Positions 8,090-14,721 are shown, numbered from the stretch's first letter. The stretch: DNA of 33,641 bases from Betaproteobacteria bacterium (GCA_025362135.1 JANYHZ010000114.1:1-33641), one strand, 5' to 3'. Notes: generated by a model not told the origin, from the letters alone. A program made the numbers and translations.

Positions 8090-9243
8090 CCCACGTGCCG
8101 CAATCCATCAACGATTTTCACCCGCGCGCTGCGCCAGCCGGGCACGATTGCAGCAGTCACGCCGACGACGAGTGCGCACGCGAGCTGCAAAAGTACCGTG
8201 GATTGCGACACCTTGAATACGGCGAAAACAGCCGCCGCAATTACGCCCACACCCTTTGCCAACGGAAAGGTGAGCAGAATTCCCAAGCCGCCGCCGATCA
8301 GGGAAAGCATTAGCGCTTCGCCAAAAATCAATGACGCGACAAAGCCAGGCCCGAAGCCGAGCGCCTTCAGCGTCGCGTATTCGGTCAGGCGTTCGCGCGC
8401 CGTCATCGCCATCGTGTTGGCGACAACTGCCATGATGATAAATATCACCACGAACGACACGATGCGTATCGTCAGAATGATTTGTTCCATTTGCGAAATG
8501 AACCCGAGCTGAAATGATTTCTCCGATTCAGTCAGCGTCTCTGCCAGCGAATTTTTGAACTCGGCATCAATGGCCTTCGAAATATCGGCCGTGCGCGAAG
8601 GATCATCGACTTCAATCACAAAAGTACCGATTTGCTCCATGCGCCGTGGATTCTTCTGCTTGAGCCACTCGTTGACGTAATCCCAGTGAAAATACATCTG
8701 CCGGGTGATGGTCGTGTCATCCTTGGCGTCGAAGATGGCACGAAGGGTAAACGTCCAGGTGCCGGAAAAAATGGTGCCGCGGATGGGGATCGTGTCGCCG
8801 ATTTTCCAGCCAAATTCATTGGCCAGTTTCCGCCCGACCGCAGCGCCTTGTCGGTCGCGCTTGAAGGCGATCAGCTGGTCTGGCGGAATGACAAACTCCG
8901 GATACAGGTCGAAGAAGTTTTCGTGATCGATGGCAAACTGTGGAAAGAAATTTCGCGGCTCTTTATAAATTCCGCCGAACCAGTTGAGCAGCGTCACCGA
9001 CTTGACACCGCTGACCGCGCGCATGCGCTCCCGATAGTAGATCGGCATGGGGAACACCAATGAAATCGCGTTGCGCGTCACAAGGCGCGACGCCGAGGCC
9101 GCGTTCGAGCCCGCAAACCATGCATCGACGACTGTCTGCAACAGCCCAAAGGCGACGATGGCGATGATGAGGCCGATGATGGTCAGGCTGGAGCGCAGCT
9201 TGGCGCGAAATACATTTTTGAAAACAAGCTTGAAGAAAAACAC
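8086..9243 (-). CDS. ABC transporter permease (FtsX/MacB type), first permease
   Basis: This 385-aa paralogue of the next gene has the same architecture: one N-terminal helix (SSLTIIGLIIAIVAFGLL), a large periplasmic domain and three C-terminal helices. The FtsX-type cytoplasmic loop is ARERLTEYATLKALGFG, and the C-terminus reads WRSARVKIVDGLRHVG. Two different permeases plus one ATPase imply a heterodimeric membrane part, as in LolCDE, rather than a MacB-style fused protein. It is separated from the ATPase by 12 nt and overlaps the next permease by 4 nt, so all are one transcription unit. Confidence 0.87.
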   Translation of the reverse strand: MFFFKLVFKNVFRAKLRSSLTIIGLIIAIVAFGLLQTVVDAWFAGSNAASASRLVTRNAISLVFPMPIYYRERMRAVSGVKSVTLLNWFGGIYKEPRNFFPQFAIDHENFFDLYPEFVIPPDQLIAFKRDRQGAAVGRKLANEFGWKIGDTIPIRGTIFSGTWTFTLRAIFDAKDDTTITRQMYFHWDYVNEWLKQKNPRRMEQIGTFVIEVDDPSRTADISKAIDAEFKNSLAETLTESEKSFQLGFISQMEQIILTIRIVSFVVIFIIMAVVANTMAMTARERLTEYATLKALGFGPGFVASLIFGEALMLSLIGGGLGILLTFPLAKGVGVIAAAVFAVFKVSQSTVLLQLACALVVGVTAAIVPGWRSARVKIVDGLRHVG

Positions 9244-9255
9244 GGCTGGCGCAGC

Positions 9256-9957
9256 TCAGGTGGTCAAGGATTCGTCGATGAGTTCACCTTTTTCAAGATG
9301 GACAATATGCTTCGCGGCTTCGGCCGCGTGCGCATCATGGGTGACCATAATGATGGTCTTGCCCATTTCAACATTCAGTTGCTTCAGCATCGTGAGTACG
9401 TCACTCGCCGATTGTTTGTCGAGGTCGCCGGTCGGTTCATCGCAAACCAGAATCGTCGGGTCGGTGACAATGGCCCGCGCGATCGCGACACGTTGCTGCT
9501 GGCCGCCGGAAAGCTCGTTGGGATAATGTTCCATGCGGTCCGATAACCCAACCAGCGAGAGTGTCATTTCGACGCGCCCGCGGCGGTCGGACTTCGATAG
9601 ATTGGTCAGCAGTAAAGGCAACTCCACATTCTCGAACGCGGTCAGCACCGGCATCAGATTGTAGAACTGGAAAATGAAGCCGATATTGGCTGCGCGCCAG
9701 TCGGCAAGCTGACCTTCCGAAAGCACGGTGATGTCTTCACCGTCGATTTTCAGCACGCCCGAGTCGGGTTTGTCGATTCCGGCAATGAGGTTCAGGAGCG
9801 TGGACTTGCCCGAACCGGAGGGGCCCATCAAGGCGATGAAATCGCCGCGTGCAATATTGAGTGTGATGTTATCCAGTACCGGGACCTTCTGACCACCGCG
9901 CGTGTAGCCCTTCGTGAGATTGCGGATTTCGACGAGGCTGTTTGCTGTCTCGGTCAT
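9256..9957 (-). CDS. ABC transporter ATP-binding protein (MacB/LolD family)
   Basis: A 233-aa nucleotide-binding domain with all key elements: Walker A GPSGSGKST (45-53), Q-loop FQF (Gln97), signature LSGGQQQR (149-156), Walker B ILVCDEPTGDLD (169-180) and H-loop VTHD. The sequence IGFIFQFYNLMPVLTAFENVELPL is the hallmark of the MacB/LolD/FtsE branch, split here only for description into Q-loop and following helix. It powers the two FtsX-type permeases encoded downstream. It starts 5 nt after the adaptor gene stop. Confidence 0.93.
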   Translation of the reverse strand: MTETANSLVEIRNLTKGYTRGGQKVPVLDNITLNIARGDFIALMGPSGSGKSTLLNLIAGIDKPDSGVLKIDGEDITVLSEGQLADWRAANIGFIFQFYNLMPVLTAFENVELPLLLTNLSKSDRRGRVEMTLSLVGLSDRMEHYPNELSGGQQQRVAIARAIVTDPTILVCDEPTGDLDKQSASDVLTMLKQLNVEMGKTIIMVTHDAHAAEAAKHIVHLEKGELIDESLTT

Positions 9958-9962
9958 GGGCG

Positions 9963-11177
9963 CTATTTCTTGACGATGGCGACTGCTGTCCCGTCGACCA
10001 TTTTCTCGGACGGCGTCAGCACGACCTTGTCGCCAGGCTTCACACCGGAAACCAGAACGAGGTCACCGATCTTGCTGCCGACGGCCACCGCAACCAGTTT
10101 TACTGCATTGTTGTCGATCACGAACAGCACATCCTTGCCCTCGCGTTTGACGACCGCAACCGGTTGCACCGCAATCACGGGTTTGCGCTCTTCCGGTTTG
10201 AGTTCCCGCGACAGGAACGACACTTTGGCGCTCATGTCCGGCAGCACGCGCTTATCCTTCTCGATAAATTCCACCTTCACCAGTACCGTCGCCTTGGAGC
10301 GATCCACCGTCGGCACGATGCGGCTCACCTTGCCGAGCAAACGCAAATCGGGAAAGGCATCGAGCTGAATCTCAACCGGTTGCGCCACGGTGATTTTGCT
10401 TAATGATGTCTCCGAAACGTCGGCCTCGACTTCGAGCGTCGACATATCCGCCATATTCACCACCGCGCCCTTGGAATCGGCAGCCGAAGAAAACGGCGTG
10501 ATGATATCGCCGACGTTGGCGTTCTTCGTGAGTACCACGCCGTCGAAGGGCGCTCGGATCAGCGTTTGCTCAACGGCCACACTGGTCGCACGCACATTCG
10601 CTTCGGCGACACCGATGGCACCATTGAGCGAGGCGACTGCGGCACGGGCTTTGTCGAAACGCGCTTTGGCAGTATCGAGCGAGGCCGATGAAATGAAATT
10701 CTTGTTGGCGAGGTCTTCGGAGCGCTTCAGGTTGGACTCGGCATCGCGCAATTCCGCCATGCCCTGTTCTGTATTGGCCCTGGCGGCGCGTAGGGCCGCC
10801 TGCGCCTGATCGAGCGTGGCAGTGACATCGCGATTCTCGATGCGCGCCAGAATCTCGCCAGCCTTTACGACCGAACCTTCCTGTACGCCAAGAAATTCCA
10901 GTCGCCCCGTCGCCTTGGTAGACACCGCCGCCTTTCGCTGGGCAGAGACGCGCCCGGTGGCGTTCAGCGCTGTGATGGCCTGGGATGGATATGCACTGGC
11001 GACGATGCCGCTTTCCACCTGCTGGGTGCCACCTCCGCCACGCAACGCGACCGCAGCGCCGCCCGCGACGACAATCACAACCGCGACGATCAGCCATTTC
11101 CAGCGTCCGGTTTTCTTGCCCGAAAAAGTCTTTTGATCGCGTGAAATGGTGAGCTTGGAGAGGTCGGTCGTGGACAC
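9963..11177 (-). CDS. Periplasmic adaptor (membrane-fusion) protein of an ABC efflux system, MacA/HlyD family
   Basis: This 404-aa protein has one N-terminal membrane anchor (about 27-48, hydrophobic Val/Ala-rich after a basic stretch), then a biotinyl-lipoyl-like half motif (GRLEFLGVQEGSVVKAGEILARIENRD region), an Ala/Glu/Arg-rich alpha-helical hairpin (about 115-205), the second lipoyl half (IRAPFDGVVLTKNANVGD region) and beta-barrel/membrane-proximal domains. This order is that of MacA/AcrA-type adaptors bridging an inner-membrane pump to a TolC-like channel. No TolC homologue is encoded nearby. It is the first gene of the four-gene minus-strand operon. The substrate (macrolide, peptide, lipid) cannot be assigned. 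Confidence 0.9.
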   Translation of the reverse strand: MSTTDLSKLTISRDQKTFSGKKTGRWKWLIVAVVIVVAGGAAVALRGGGGTQQVESGIVASAYPSQAITALNATGRVSAQRKAAVSTKATGRLEFLGVQEGSVVKAGEILARIENRDVTATLDQAQAALRAARANTEQGMAELRDAESNLKRSEDLANKNFISSASLDTAKARFDKARAAVASLNGAIGVAEANVRATSVAVEQTLIRAPFDGVVLTKNANVGDIITPFSSAADSKGAVVNMADMSTLEVEADVSETSLSKITVAQPVEIQLDAFPDLRLLGKVSRIVPTVDRSKATVLVKVEFIEKDKRVLPDMSAKVSFLSRELKPEERKPVIAVQPVAVVKREGKDVLFVIDNNAVKLVAVAVGSKIGDLVLVSGVKPGDKVVLTPSEKMVDGTAVAIVKK

Positions 11178-11215
11178 TTTTTTCCCTGAATGAAAGTAGC
11201 TGATTTGCAGGCGTA

Positions 11216-11221
11216 ATTATA
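11216..11221 (-). promoter_or_regulatory. Candidate -10 element of the ABC export operon
   Basis: TATAAT on the minus strand, about 40 nt upstream of the adaptor ATG (11177). No convincing -35 hexamer at 16-18 nt is seen, so this rests on the -10 alone. Confidence 0.35.
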
Positions 11222-11310
11222 GGCGATGAAGTGTCAGCAACTCGCTTTGAAAGCGGCGAACGGCGGGTTTGGCGGCGGCAAATGCAGTTAGGCCACGCCA
11301 ACGGCGTTGC

Positions 11311-12138
11311 CTACTTGAAAAGCCTTGATACGCGAAGAAACGTCGGGTGCGTCGGTTGCGCAAAACTATCGACCACCGTGAAGTGGTTTGTGTTTGCTAC
11401 TTCTTCGGGGGTTTCGCAAATGTGCGGCCACGCTGCGGAAAGCTGGCGCGACTGGGTGCAGAATGCCCGGCTTTCGTCCGCGCCCACGGTGAGGTACAGC
11501 GGTACCGTCAATGTAGATTCAAGTTTGATCGGCGAGGCCGCACGCGCGGTGTGGTGGTTAAGTTTCAGGTCCGTGTTCATCGAGCACTGGATCAATGGCT
11601 CCAGATCGTAAACGCCGCTCAGCGCCATTCCACCGACAATGCAATGGACATCGCATTGCTGCCGCCAATCCGTGGCGTACAGCATCGCCACCAGATGTCC
11701 ACCGGCAGAATGCCCCGCCAGTGCGATGCGTTCCAGTGGCAGGTTATGCGTGCCGCCGTTGGTGATAATCCACGCGAGAGCCTGTCGACAATCTTCGACC
11801 ACTTCGCTAATTGGCACGGCAGGGCAAAGGCGATAGTTGATCGCGACGACACTCAATCCGGCATCGATGAATGGCTTCGCGACAAACGAAAAATCCGCTT
11901 TGTCGAGAGACCGCCAATAGCCACCGTGGATAAACACGACCGTGCCGCGCGGATTTGTTGCGTGGAATACGTCGAGTTTGTGGAGGGGCTCCGTGCCGTA
12001 GGCGATGTCCAGCGTGCACGGCGTGTTGTCTCGCAAGCTCGCCGAATCGCGCCGCCAGCGTTCGAAAATGGCAGGGTGTTCGGGGACGAGGGCACGGTTG
12101 TTGTATTCGGCTTCGAGGGCGGGGTTTATGGTTTGCAT
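11311..12138 (-). CDS. Alpha/beta hydrolase, arylformamidase (kynurenine formamidase)-like
   Basis: A 275-aa alpha/beta-hydrolase fold protein. It has HGGYW (71-75), the oxyanion-hole motif typical of kynurenine formamidases and related esterases, the nucleophile elbow GHSAGG (Ser144), an Asp in VGADES (Asp221) and a His in NTNHF (His252). Together these form a complete catalytic triad at normal spacing. Formamidases of this group open N-formylkynurenine in tryptophan breakdown, but no kynurenine-pathway gene is nearby, so the substrate is uncertain and a general carboxylesterase is possible. It is a single gene; the ABC operon starts 133 nt downstream behind its own candidate promoter. Confidence 0.8.
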   Translation of the reverse strand: MQTINPALEAEYNNRALVPEHPAIFERWRRDSASLRDNTPCTLDIAYGTEPLHKLDVFHATNPRGTVVFIHGGYWRSLDKADFSFVAKPFIDAGLSVVAINYRLCPAVPISEVVEDCRQALAWIITNGGTHNLPLERIALAGHSAGGHLVAMLYATDWRQQCDVHCIVGGMALSGVYDLEPLIQCSMNTDLKLNHHTARAASPIKLESTLTVPLYLTVGADESRAFCTQSRQLSAAWPHICETPEEVANTNHFTVVDSFAQPTHPTFLRVSRLFK

Positions 12139-12200
12139 GCGATATCGTAAACCTGGAGGGGGTGTATGGTTGGAATGGGGACTTCTTGAAACCTCCCACC

Positions 12201-12306
12201 GTTCGCCCTGAGCCTGTCGAAAGGTTCGGTGAGCTAATTTGAATCAATAGCTTAGCGCAGTGGTGCTTCGACAGGCCTTCGTCCGCTGCATCGGGCTCAG
12301 GCGCAC
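12201..12306. repeat. Inverted pair of CCTGAGCCTGTCGAA-type intergenic repeats
   Basis: CGCCCTGAGCCTGTCGAA at 12205-12222 is met about 45 nt later by its reverse complement, split by about 18 nt: CTTCGACAGGCC (12266-12277) and GGGCTCAGGCG (12293-12303). The GCCCTGAGCCTGTCGAA word is a widespread proteobacterial intergenic repeat (from general knowledge). The split second arm looks like an insertion into one half. Confidence 0.5.
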
Positions 12307-12381
12307 GGCAGCGTCGCGCATGCGCTACGAAAACCTGCCTCACGTTCCACGAACGGAGGTAAATAGATTTTCCCAAATGCC

Positions 12382-12443
12382 AAAGTCTAGCATTGGCGGG
12401 GTGTTTCAGGTATTTGTTGGCTGGGAGGCGCACCAGTACTCGG
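12382..12443 (+). repeat. Dispersed palindromic intergenic repeat, copy C
   Basis: AAAGTCTAGCATTGGCGGGG at the left matches the AACTCTAGCACTGGCGCGG start of copy D, and AGGCGCACCAGTACT at the right matches the AGGCGCGCCAATGCT end of copy B. The two ends are imperfect inverse complements of each other (GCATTGGCG / CGCACCAGTAC), so the element can fold as a hairpin. Confidence 0.6.
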
Positions 12444-12718
12444 GTTAGCGGAAATTCCACGTTGGATGTTTGTAAAGCATAGCGTCCCGCGTTCAGTTGT
12501 CGCGCGTTTTAACTGGACGCTCTGCAGTCTCGGCTGATATGGCCATCCGCGTCGGATTGCTGACGAATACGACACCCGAATCTTGGCTCGCCGGACAAAC
12601 AAAAATGGGATTTGTGGCGAGCGTCGCAAAAACCACTTCCGGCGGTTGTGCCGTTCCGTCGCGGGAACGACGATAGGTGTCGGGTTTCGGTGCCCACATT
12701 GCGAGCTACAGAGTAGTA

Positions 12719-12749
12719 GTTTGACATGTGAAACGCTACGCTATACACT
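12719..12749 (+). promoter_or_regulatory. Promoter and likely operator of higBA-1
   Basis: There is a perfect -35 TTGACA (12721-12726), a 17-nt spacer and a -10 TACACT (12744-12749), followed by 6 nt and then the higB ATG, so the mRNA should begin at or next to the start codon. A palindrome GTTTGACATGTGAAAC (12719-12734, one mismatched pair) covers the -35, a plausible site for autorepression by the HigA protein. Confidence 0.65.
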
Positions 12750-12755
12750 CACATC

Positions 12756-13034
12756 ATGATTAGAACATTCCGGCACAAAGGGCTTGACGCATTCTTCAAT
12801 ACGGGCAGCAAAGCGGGCATACAGCCGCGCCATGCGGCAAAACTGGCGCGGCAGTTGATACGCCTCAACGTGGCCAAAGATGCCAGCTACATGAATATGC
12901 CGGGATGGGATTTTCACCCATTGACCGCGAAGTTTGCCGGGCATTATTCGGTAAGCGTCAATGGTAACTGGCGCGTGACATTCAAGTTCGATGGCGGGGA
13001 TGCTGTGCTGGTCGACTATCAGGATTACCACTAG
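12756..13034 (+). CDS. higB: HigB-type mRNA-interferase toxin, module 1
   Basis: A 92-aa RelE/HigB-fold protein (Pfam HigB-like toxin family). Typical landmarks are the start MIRTFRHKGL, the RHAAKLARQLIRL helix, MNMPGWDFHPLTAKFAGHYSVSV and the C-terminal NWRVTFKF...VDYQDYH. HigB toxins cleave mRNA in the ribosomal A site and are held by HigA. The toxin gene comes first, the arrangement characteristic of hig rather than relBE systems. No Shine-Dalgarno precedes the ATG and the promoter implies a leaderless transcript. Its stop is 6 nt before the higA ATG. Named with high confidence by family and gene order. Confidence 0.9.
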   Translation: MIRTFRHKGLDAFFNTGSKAGIQPRHAAKLARQLIRLNVAKDASYMNMPGWDFHPLTAKFAGHYSVSVNGNWRVTFKFDGGDAVLVDYQDYH

Positions 13035-13040
13035 GAGAAA

Positions 13041-13349
13041 ATGAGAATGAGAATGCACAATCCGCCGCACCCCGGCGCAACCCTGCGCGAAGATGTATTA
13101 CCTGCATTGGGACTGACGGTGACCGATGCGGCCAGACAACTGGGTGTTACCCGCGCAGCCTTGTCCCGCGTGCTCAATGAACGGGCTGCAATATCGCCGT
13201 CAATGGCACTGCGTCTGGAGGGATGGTTAGGCGTTAAGAATGGCGGACATGCCGACGCGTGGATAGCTCAGCAAGCGGAATATGATCTTTGGCAAGTGCG
13301 CAAGGCCGGTATGCCGAAGGTACAACGCGCCCAGCTGATAGCCGTTTAA
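13041..13349 (+). CDS. higA: HigA-type antitoxin, module 1
   Basis: A 102-aa Xre-family DNA-binding antitoxin. HPGATLREDVLPALGLTVTDAAR followed by QLGVTRAALSRVLNERAAISPSMALRLE is the HigA helix-turn-helix domain; these are two adjoining segments of the same domain. It neutralises the preceding toxin and represses the operon. AGGAG at 13033-13037, overlapping the toxin stop, is the ribosome-binding site. In-frame ATGs occur at 13041, 13047 and 13053; the one at 13047 has the best spacing (9 nt), so the protein may be two residues shorter than annotated. Confidence 0.9.
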   Translation: MRMRMHNPPHPGATLREDVLPALGLTVTDAARQLGVTRAALSRVLNERAAISPSMALRLEGWLGVKNGGHADAWIAQQAEYDLWQVRKAGMPKVQRAQLIAV

Positions 13350-13444
13350 TGCGTGGCTGAAGGGGTTGCTGTGAAAAACCGTGCCCCCTATTATTCTCAA
13401 TTCGTCGTGTCAGGCGCGCGACACTATGCATCAACGGGGGTATT

Positions 13445-13530
13445 GAATGCTAACTGGGGTCATTTCTAGAATCATAGCATTCGCCCGCCAACCTGTTTGA
13501 GAATGCTACATTGCTAGACCTGACCCCATT
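13445..13530. repeat. REP-like element with GGGGTCA ends (RAYT-associated type)
   Basis: The order is GAATGCTA (13445), ACTGGGGTCA (13453-13462), TAGCATTC (13475-13482), GAATGCTA again (13501-13508), then TGACCCCATT (13521-13530). Outer and inner words are inverse complements, giving two nested hairpins. The TGGGGTCAGGTCTAGCAATG form on the minus strand resembles REP sequences that accompany REP-associated tyrosine transposases (family knowledge); no such transposase is in the window. Confidence 0.55.
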
Positions 13531-13643
13531 GTCCTCATTGTCCTTGCGGTTTGTGCTTTGCTTGCAACGCGATTTCTTTTTCCTTCATTTTTTCGGCACA
13601 ATCTTTTTTTGCCAGCGCCGAATTTGTTGGAGGAAGGTAATTT

Positions 13644-13670
13644 CAACTGGTGACAATTTGTCACCAGTTG
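13644..13670. repeat. Perfect 12-bp hairpin downstream of higA-2
   Basis: CAACTGGTGACA (13644-13655) and TGTCACCAGTTG (13659-13670) are exact inverse complements with a 3-nt loop. It lies 15 nt beyond the higA-2 stop. There is no T-run on the minus-strand side, so it could be an mRNA 3'-end stem or a protein-binding site rather than a classical terminator. Confidence 0.6.
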
Positions 13671-13684
13671 ACCGCCTTTCTGCT

Positions 13685-13987
13685 TCACACCGCAAACGGC
13701 ATCACTTCCCTGCTGATCTTGGGAGCCAATTCTTTCTGCGCCAACTTGAGGTCAAACGCGATTTGCAGATTGAGCCACGACTGCGCATCGCCTCCGAAGT
13801 AACGCGCCAGCCGCAACGCGGTATCGAGCGTGACACTGCGGCGCTCGAGCGTGATGTCGTTGATGCGTGAAGCGGGAACGCGCAGTGCGATCGCAAGTGC
13901 ATGCGGCGTCATTTGCAACGGCACCAGAAAATCTTCCCGCAATACCTCGCCGGGATGGATGGGTCGCATTTTGTTTTGGGGTTTCAT
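13685..13987 (-). CDS. higA: HigA-type antitoxin, module 2
   Basis: A 100-aa Xre-family antitoxin of the VapI/HigA group. MRPIHPGEVLREDFLVPLQM and the helix-turn-helix LAIALRVPASRINDITLERR are followed by TLDTALRLARYFGGDAQSWL and NLQIAFDL, all characteristic of HigA. It is only distantly similar to the module-1 antitoxin, so the two modules are not a recent duplication. GGAG at 14000-14003 (12 nt from the ATG) is the likely ribosome-binding site. It is encoded 18 nt after its toxin. Confidence 0.9.
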   Translation of the reverse strand: MKPQNKMRPIHPGEVLREDFLVPLQMTPHALAIALRVPASRINDITLERRSVTLDTALRLARYFGGDAQSWLNLQIAFDLKLAQKELAPKISREVMPFAV

Positions 13988-14005
13988 GGCGGGGACTTTC
14001 TCCGT

Positions 14006-14287
14006 TTAACGGTGGTAATCGACAATTTCCACATCGCTCGCATTACCGTCGTTCCAGACGAAGCACAAACGAAACTGGTCGTTGATACGAATGCTGTGTT
14101 GTCCCACGCGGTCACCCGCCAACGCTTCCAATCGGTTCCCGGGCGGCGAGCGCAAGAATTCGAGCGTGGATGCACTGTCGAGTTGTTGCAGCTTCCGTTG
14201 GGCGATTGCTTCCATGTTGGCGAAGCGTTTGACACGTTTTCCTTCAAATAGCGTCTGCGTGTCTTTGCTTCGGAACGATTCGATCAT
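14006..14287 (-). CDS. higB: HigB-type mRNA-interferase toxin, module 2
   Basis: A 93-aa RelE/HigB-like toxin. The start MIESFRSKDTQTLFEGKRVK, the NMEAIAQRKLQQLDSA helix, LRSPPGNRLEALAGDR and the ending RLCFVWNDGNASDVEIVDYH are the standard HigB/GraT pattern. The frame is open further upstream (to 14455), but only the ATG at 14287 gives the family N-terminus; the upstream part is the translation of a tandem repeat. The -10 lies 6 nt before the ATG and no Shine-Dalgarno is seen, so a leaderless mRNA is expected, as for module 1. Confidence 0.9.
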   Translation of the reverse strand: MIESFRSKDTQTLFEGKRVKRFANMEAIAQRKLQQLDSASTLEFLRSPPGNRLEALAGDRVGQHSIRINDQFRLCFVWNDGNASDVEIVDYHR

Positions 14288-14293
14288 CTGGGA

Positions 14294-14344
14294 AGTATAT
14301 ACCGAGTAACGGTATGCGGTAAACGGTATGCGGTAAACGGTATA
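14294..14344 (-). promoter_or_regulatory. Promoter of higBA-2 with tandem 14-bp repeats
   Basis: The minus-strand -10 is TATACT (14294-14299) and a -35-like TTTACC lies at 14318-14323 (18-nt spacer). On the plus strand CGGTATGCGGTAAA is repeated exactly at 14310-14323 and 14324-14337, with a partial third unit CGGTATA (14338-14344). The repeats overlap and extend upstream of the -35, so they could be antitoxin operators or a short variable-number repeat. Confidence 0.5.
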
Positions 14345-14468
14345 GATGTTCGCGGCTACTTGGATCGGCACCTGCACGAGCTCCAAGACTGAAAACCACC
14401 AATTTCGTTGACCACGCCGACGCGTGCTTGGACGAACCGGAGTGCCGATTCTCATCCGGCTCCCAAAA

Positions 14469-14510
14469 CCAAATAAATACGGCCCACTTTTGTGGGCCGT
14501 ATTTATTTGG
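14469..14510 (-). terminator. Terminator of tRNA-Leu: perfect 19-bp palindrome
   Basis: Arms at 14469-14487 and 14492-14510 are exact inverse complements with a TTTT loop. The GC core GGCCCAC/GTGGGCC is flanked by A/T-rich arms that supply U-tracts in both directions. The stem includes the three encoded CCA bases of the tRNA. Confidence 0.85.
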
Positions 14511-14594
14511 TACCGAGAGCCGGAATCGAACCGGCACGCCCTTGCAGGCGCGGGATTTTGAGTCCCGTGCGTCTACCAGTTCCGCCATCCCGGC
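14508..14594 (-). tRNA. tRNA-Leu (anticodon CAA)
   Basis: An 87-nt tRNA on the minus strand starting GCCGGGATGGCGGAACTGG. It has the long variable arm of class II tRNAs. The anticodon stem is CGGGA/TCCCG around loop CTCAAAA (anticodon CAA, reading UUG). The T arm is GCCGGTTCGAATCCGGC, and the encoded 3' end is TACCA. The acceptor stem has G1:U72 and one more G:U pair, as in enterobacterial tRNA-Leu. It bounds the TA/repeat pocket on its right side. Confidence 0.97.
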
Positions 14595-14683
14595 TTATGA
14601 ATTTGTGCTGCACAAAATGCAACAACACGAGGTGGTAGCCCCATTTGAATCGTCCTGCAAATCAACGATTTGGTAGGAGGCAA

Positions 14684-14689
14684 ATTATA
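14684..14689 (-). promoter_or_regulatory. Candidate -10 for tRNA-Leu transcription
   Basis: TATAAT on the minus strand about 90 nt upstream of the tRNA 5' end, in the spacer shared with the divergent queA gene. The -35 is not clear. A closer promoter cannot be excluded. Confidence 0.3.
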
Positions 14690-14721
14690 GCGTAATCTGC
14701 GCGCGAACCTGAACCGAACAT

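Larger units (their letters stand above)
12139..12718. other. 580-nt stretch without a recognisable gene
   Basis: It holds two repeat elements (12201-12306 and 12382-12443, listed separately). On the minus strand there is an open frame of 68 codons at 12493-12699, rich in Pro/Thr/Ser, with no recognised domain and no Shine-Dalgarno. It is not called as a gene. Confidence 0.5.
13350..13684. other. 335-nt gap between the two convergent HigBA modules
   Basis: No gene is visible. It contains a REP-like double palindrome (13445-13530), T-rich tracts (13567-13609) and a perfect 12-bp hairpin (13644-13670), listed separately. Confidence 0.6.

Noticed and set aside
14288-14455. N-terminal extension of the higB-2 frame up to 14455
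   Set aside because: The extra residues are a translation of the tandem promoter repeats (VYRIPFTAYRYSVY-like) and the family N-terminus begins at ATG 14287.
14508-14594. tRNA-Leu as an integration site for a genomic island
   Set aside because: No integrase gene and no direct repeat of the tRNA 3' end were found across the TA/repeat pocket; only the general hot-spot idea is kept.
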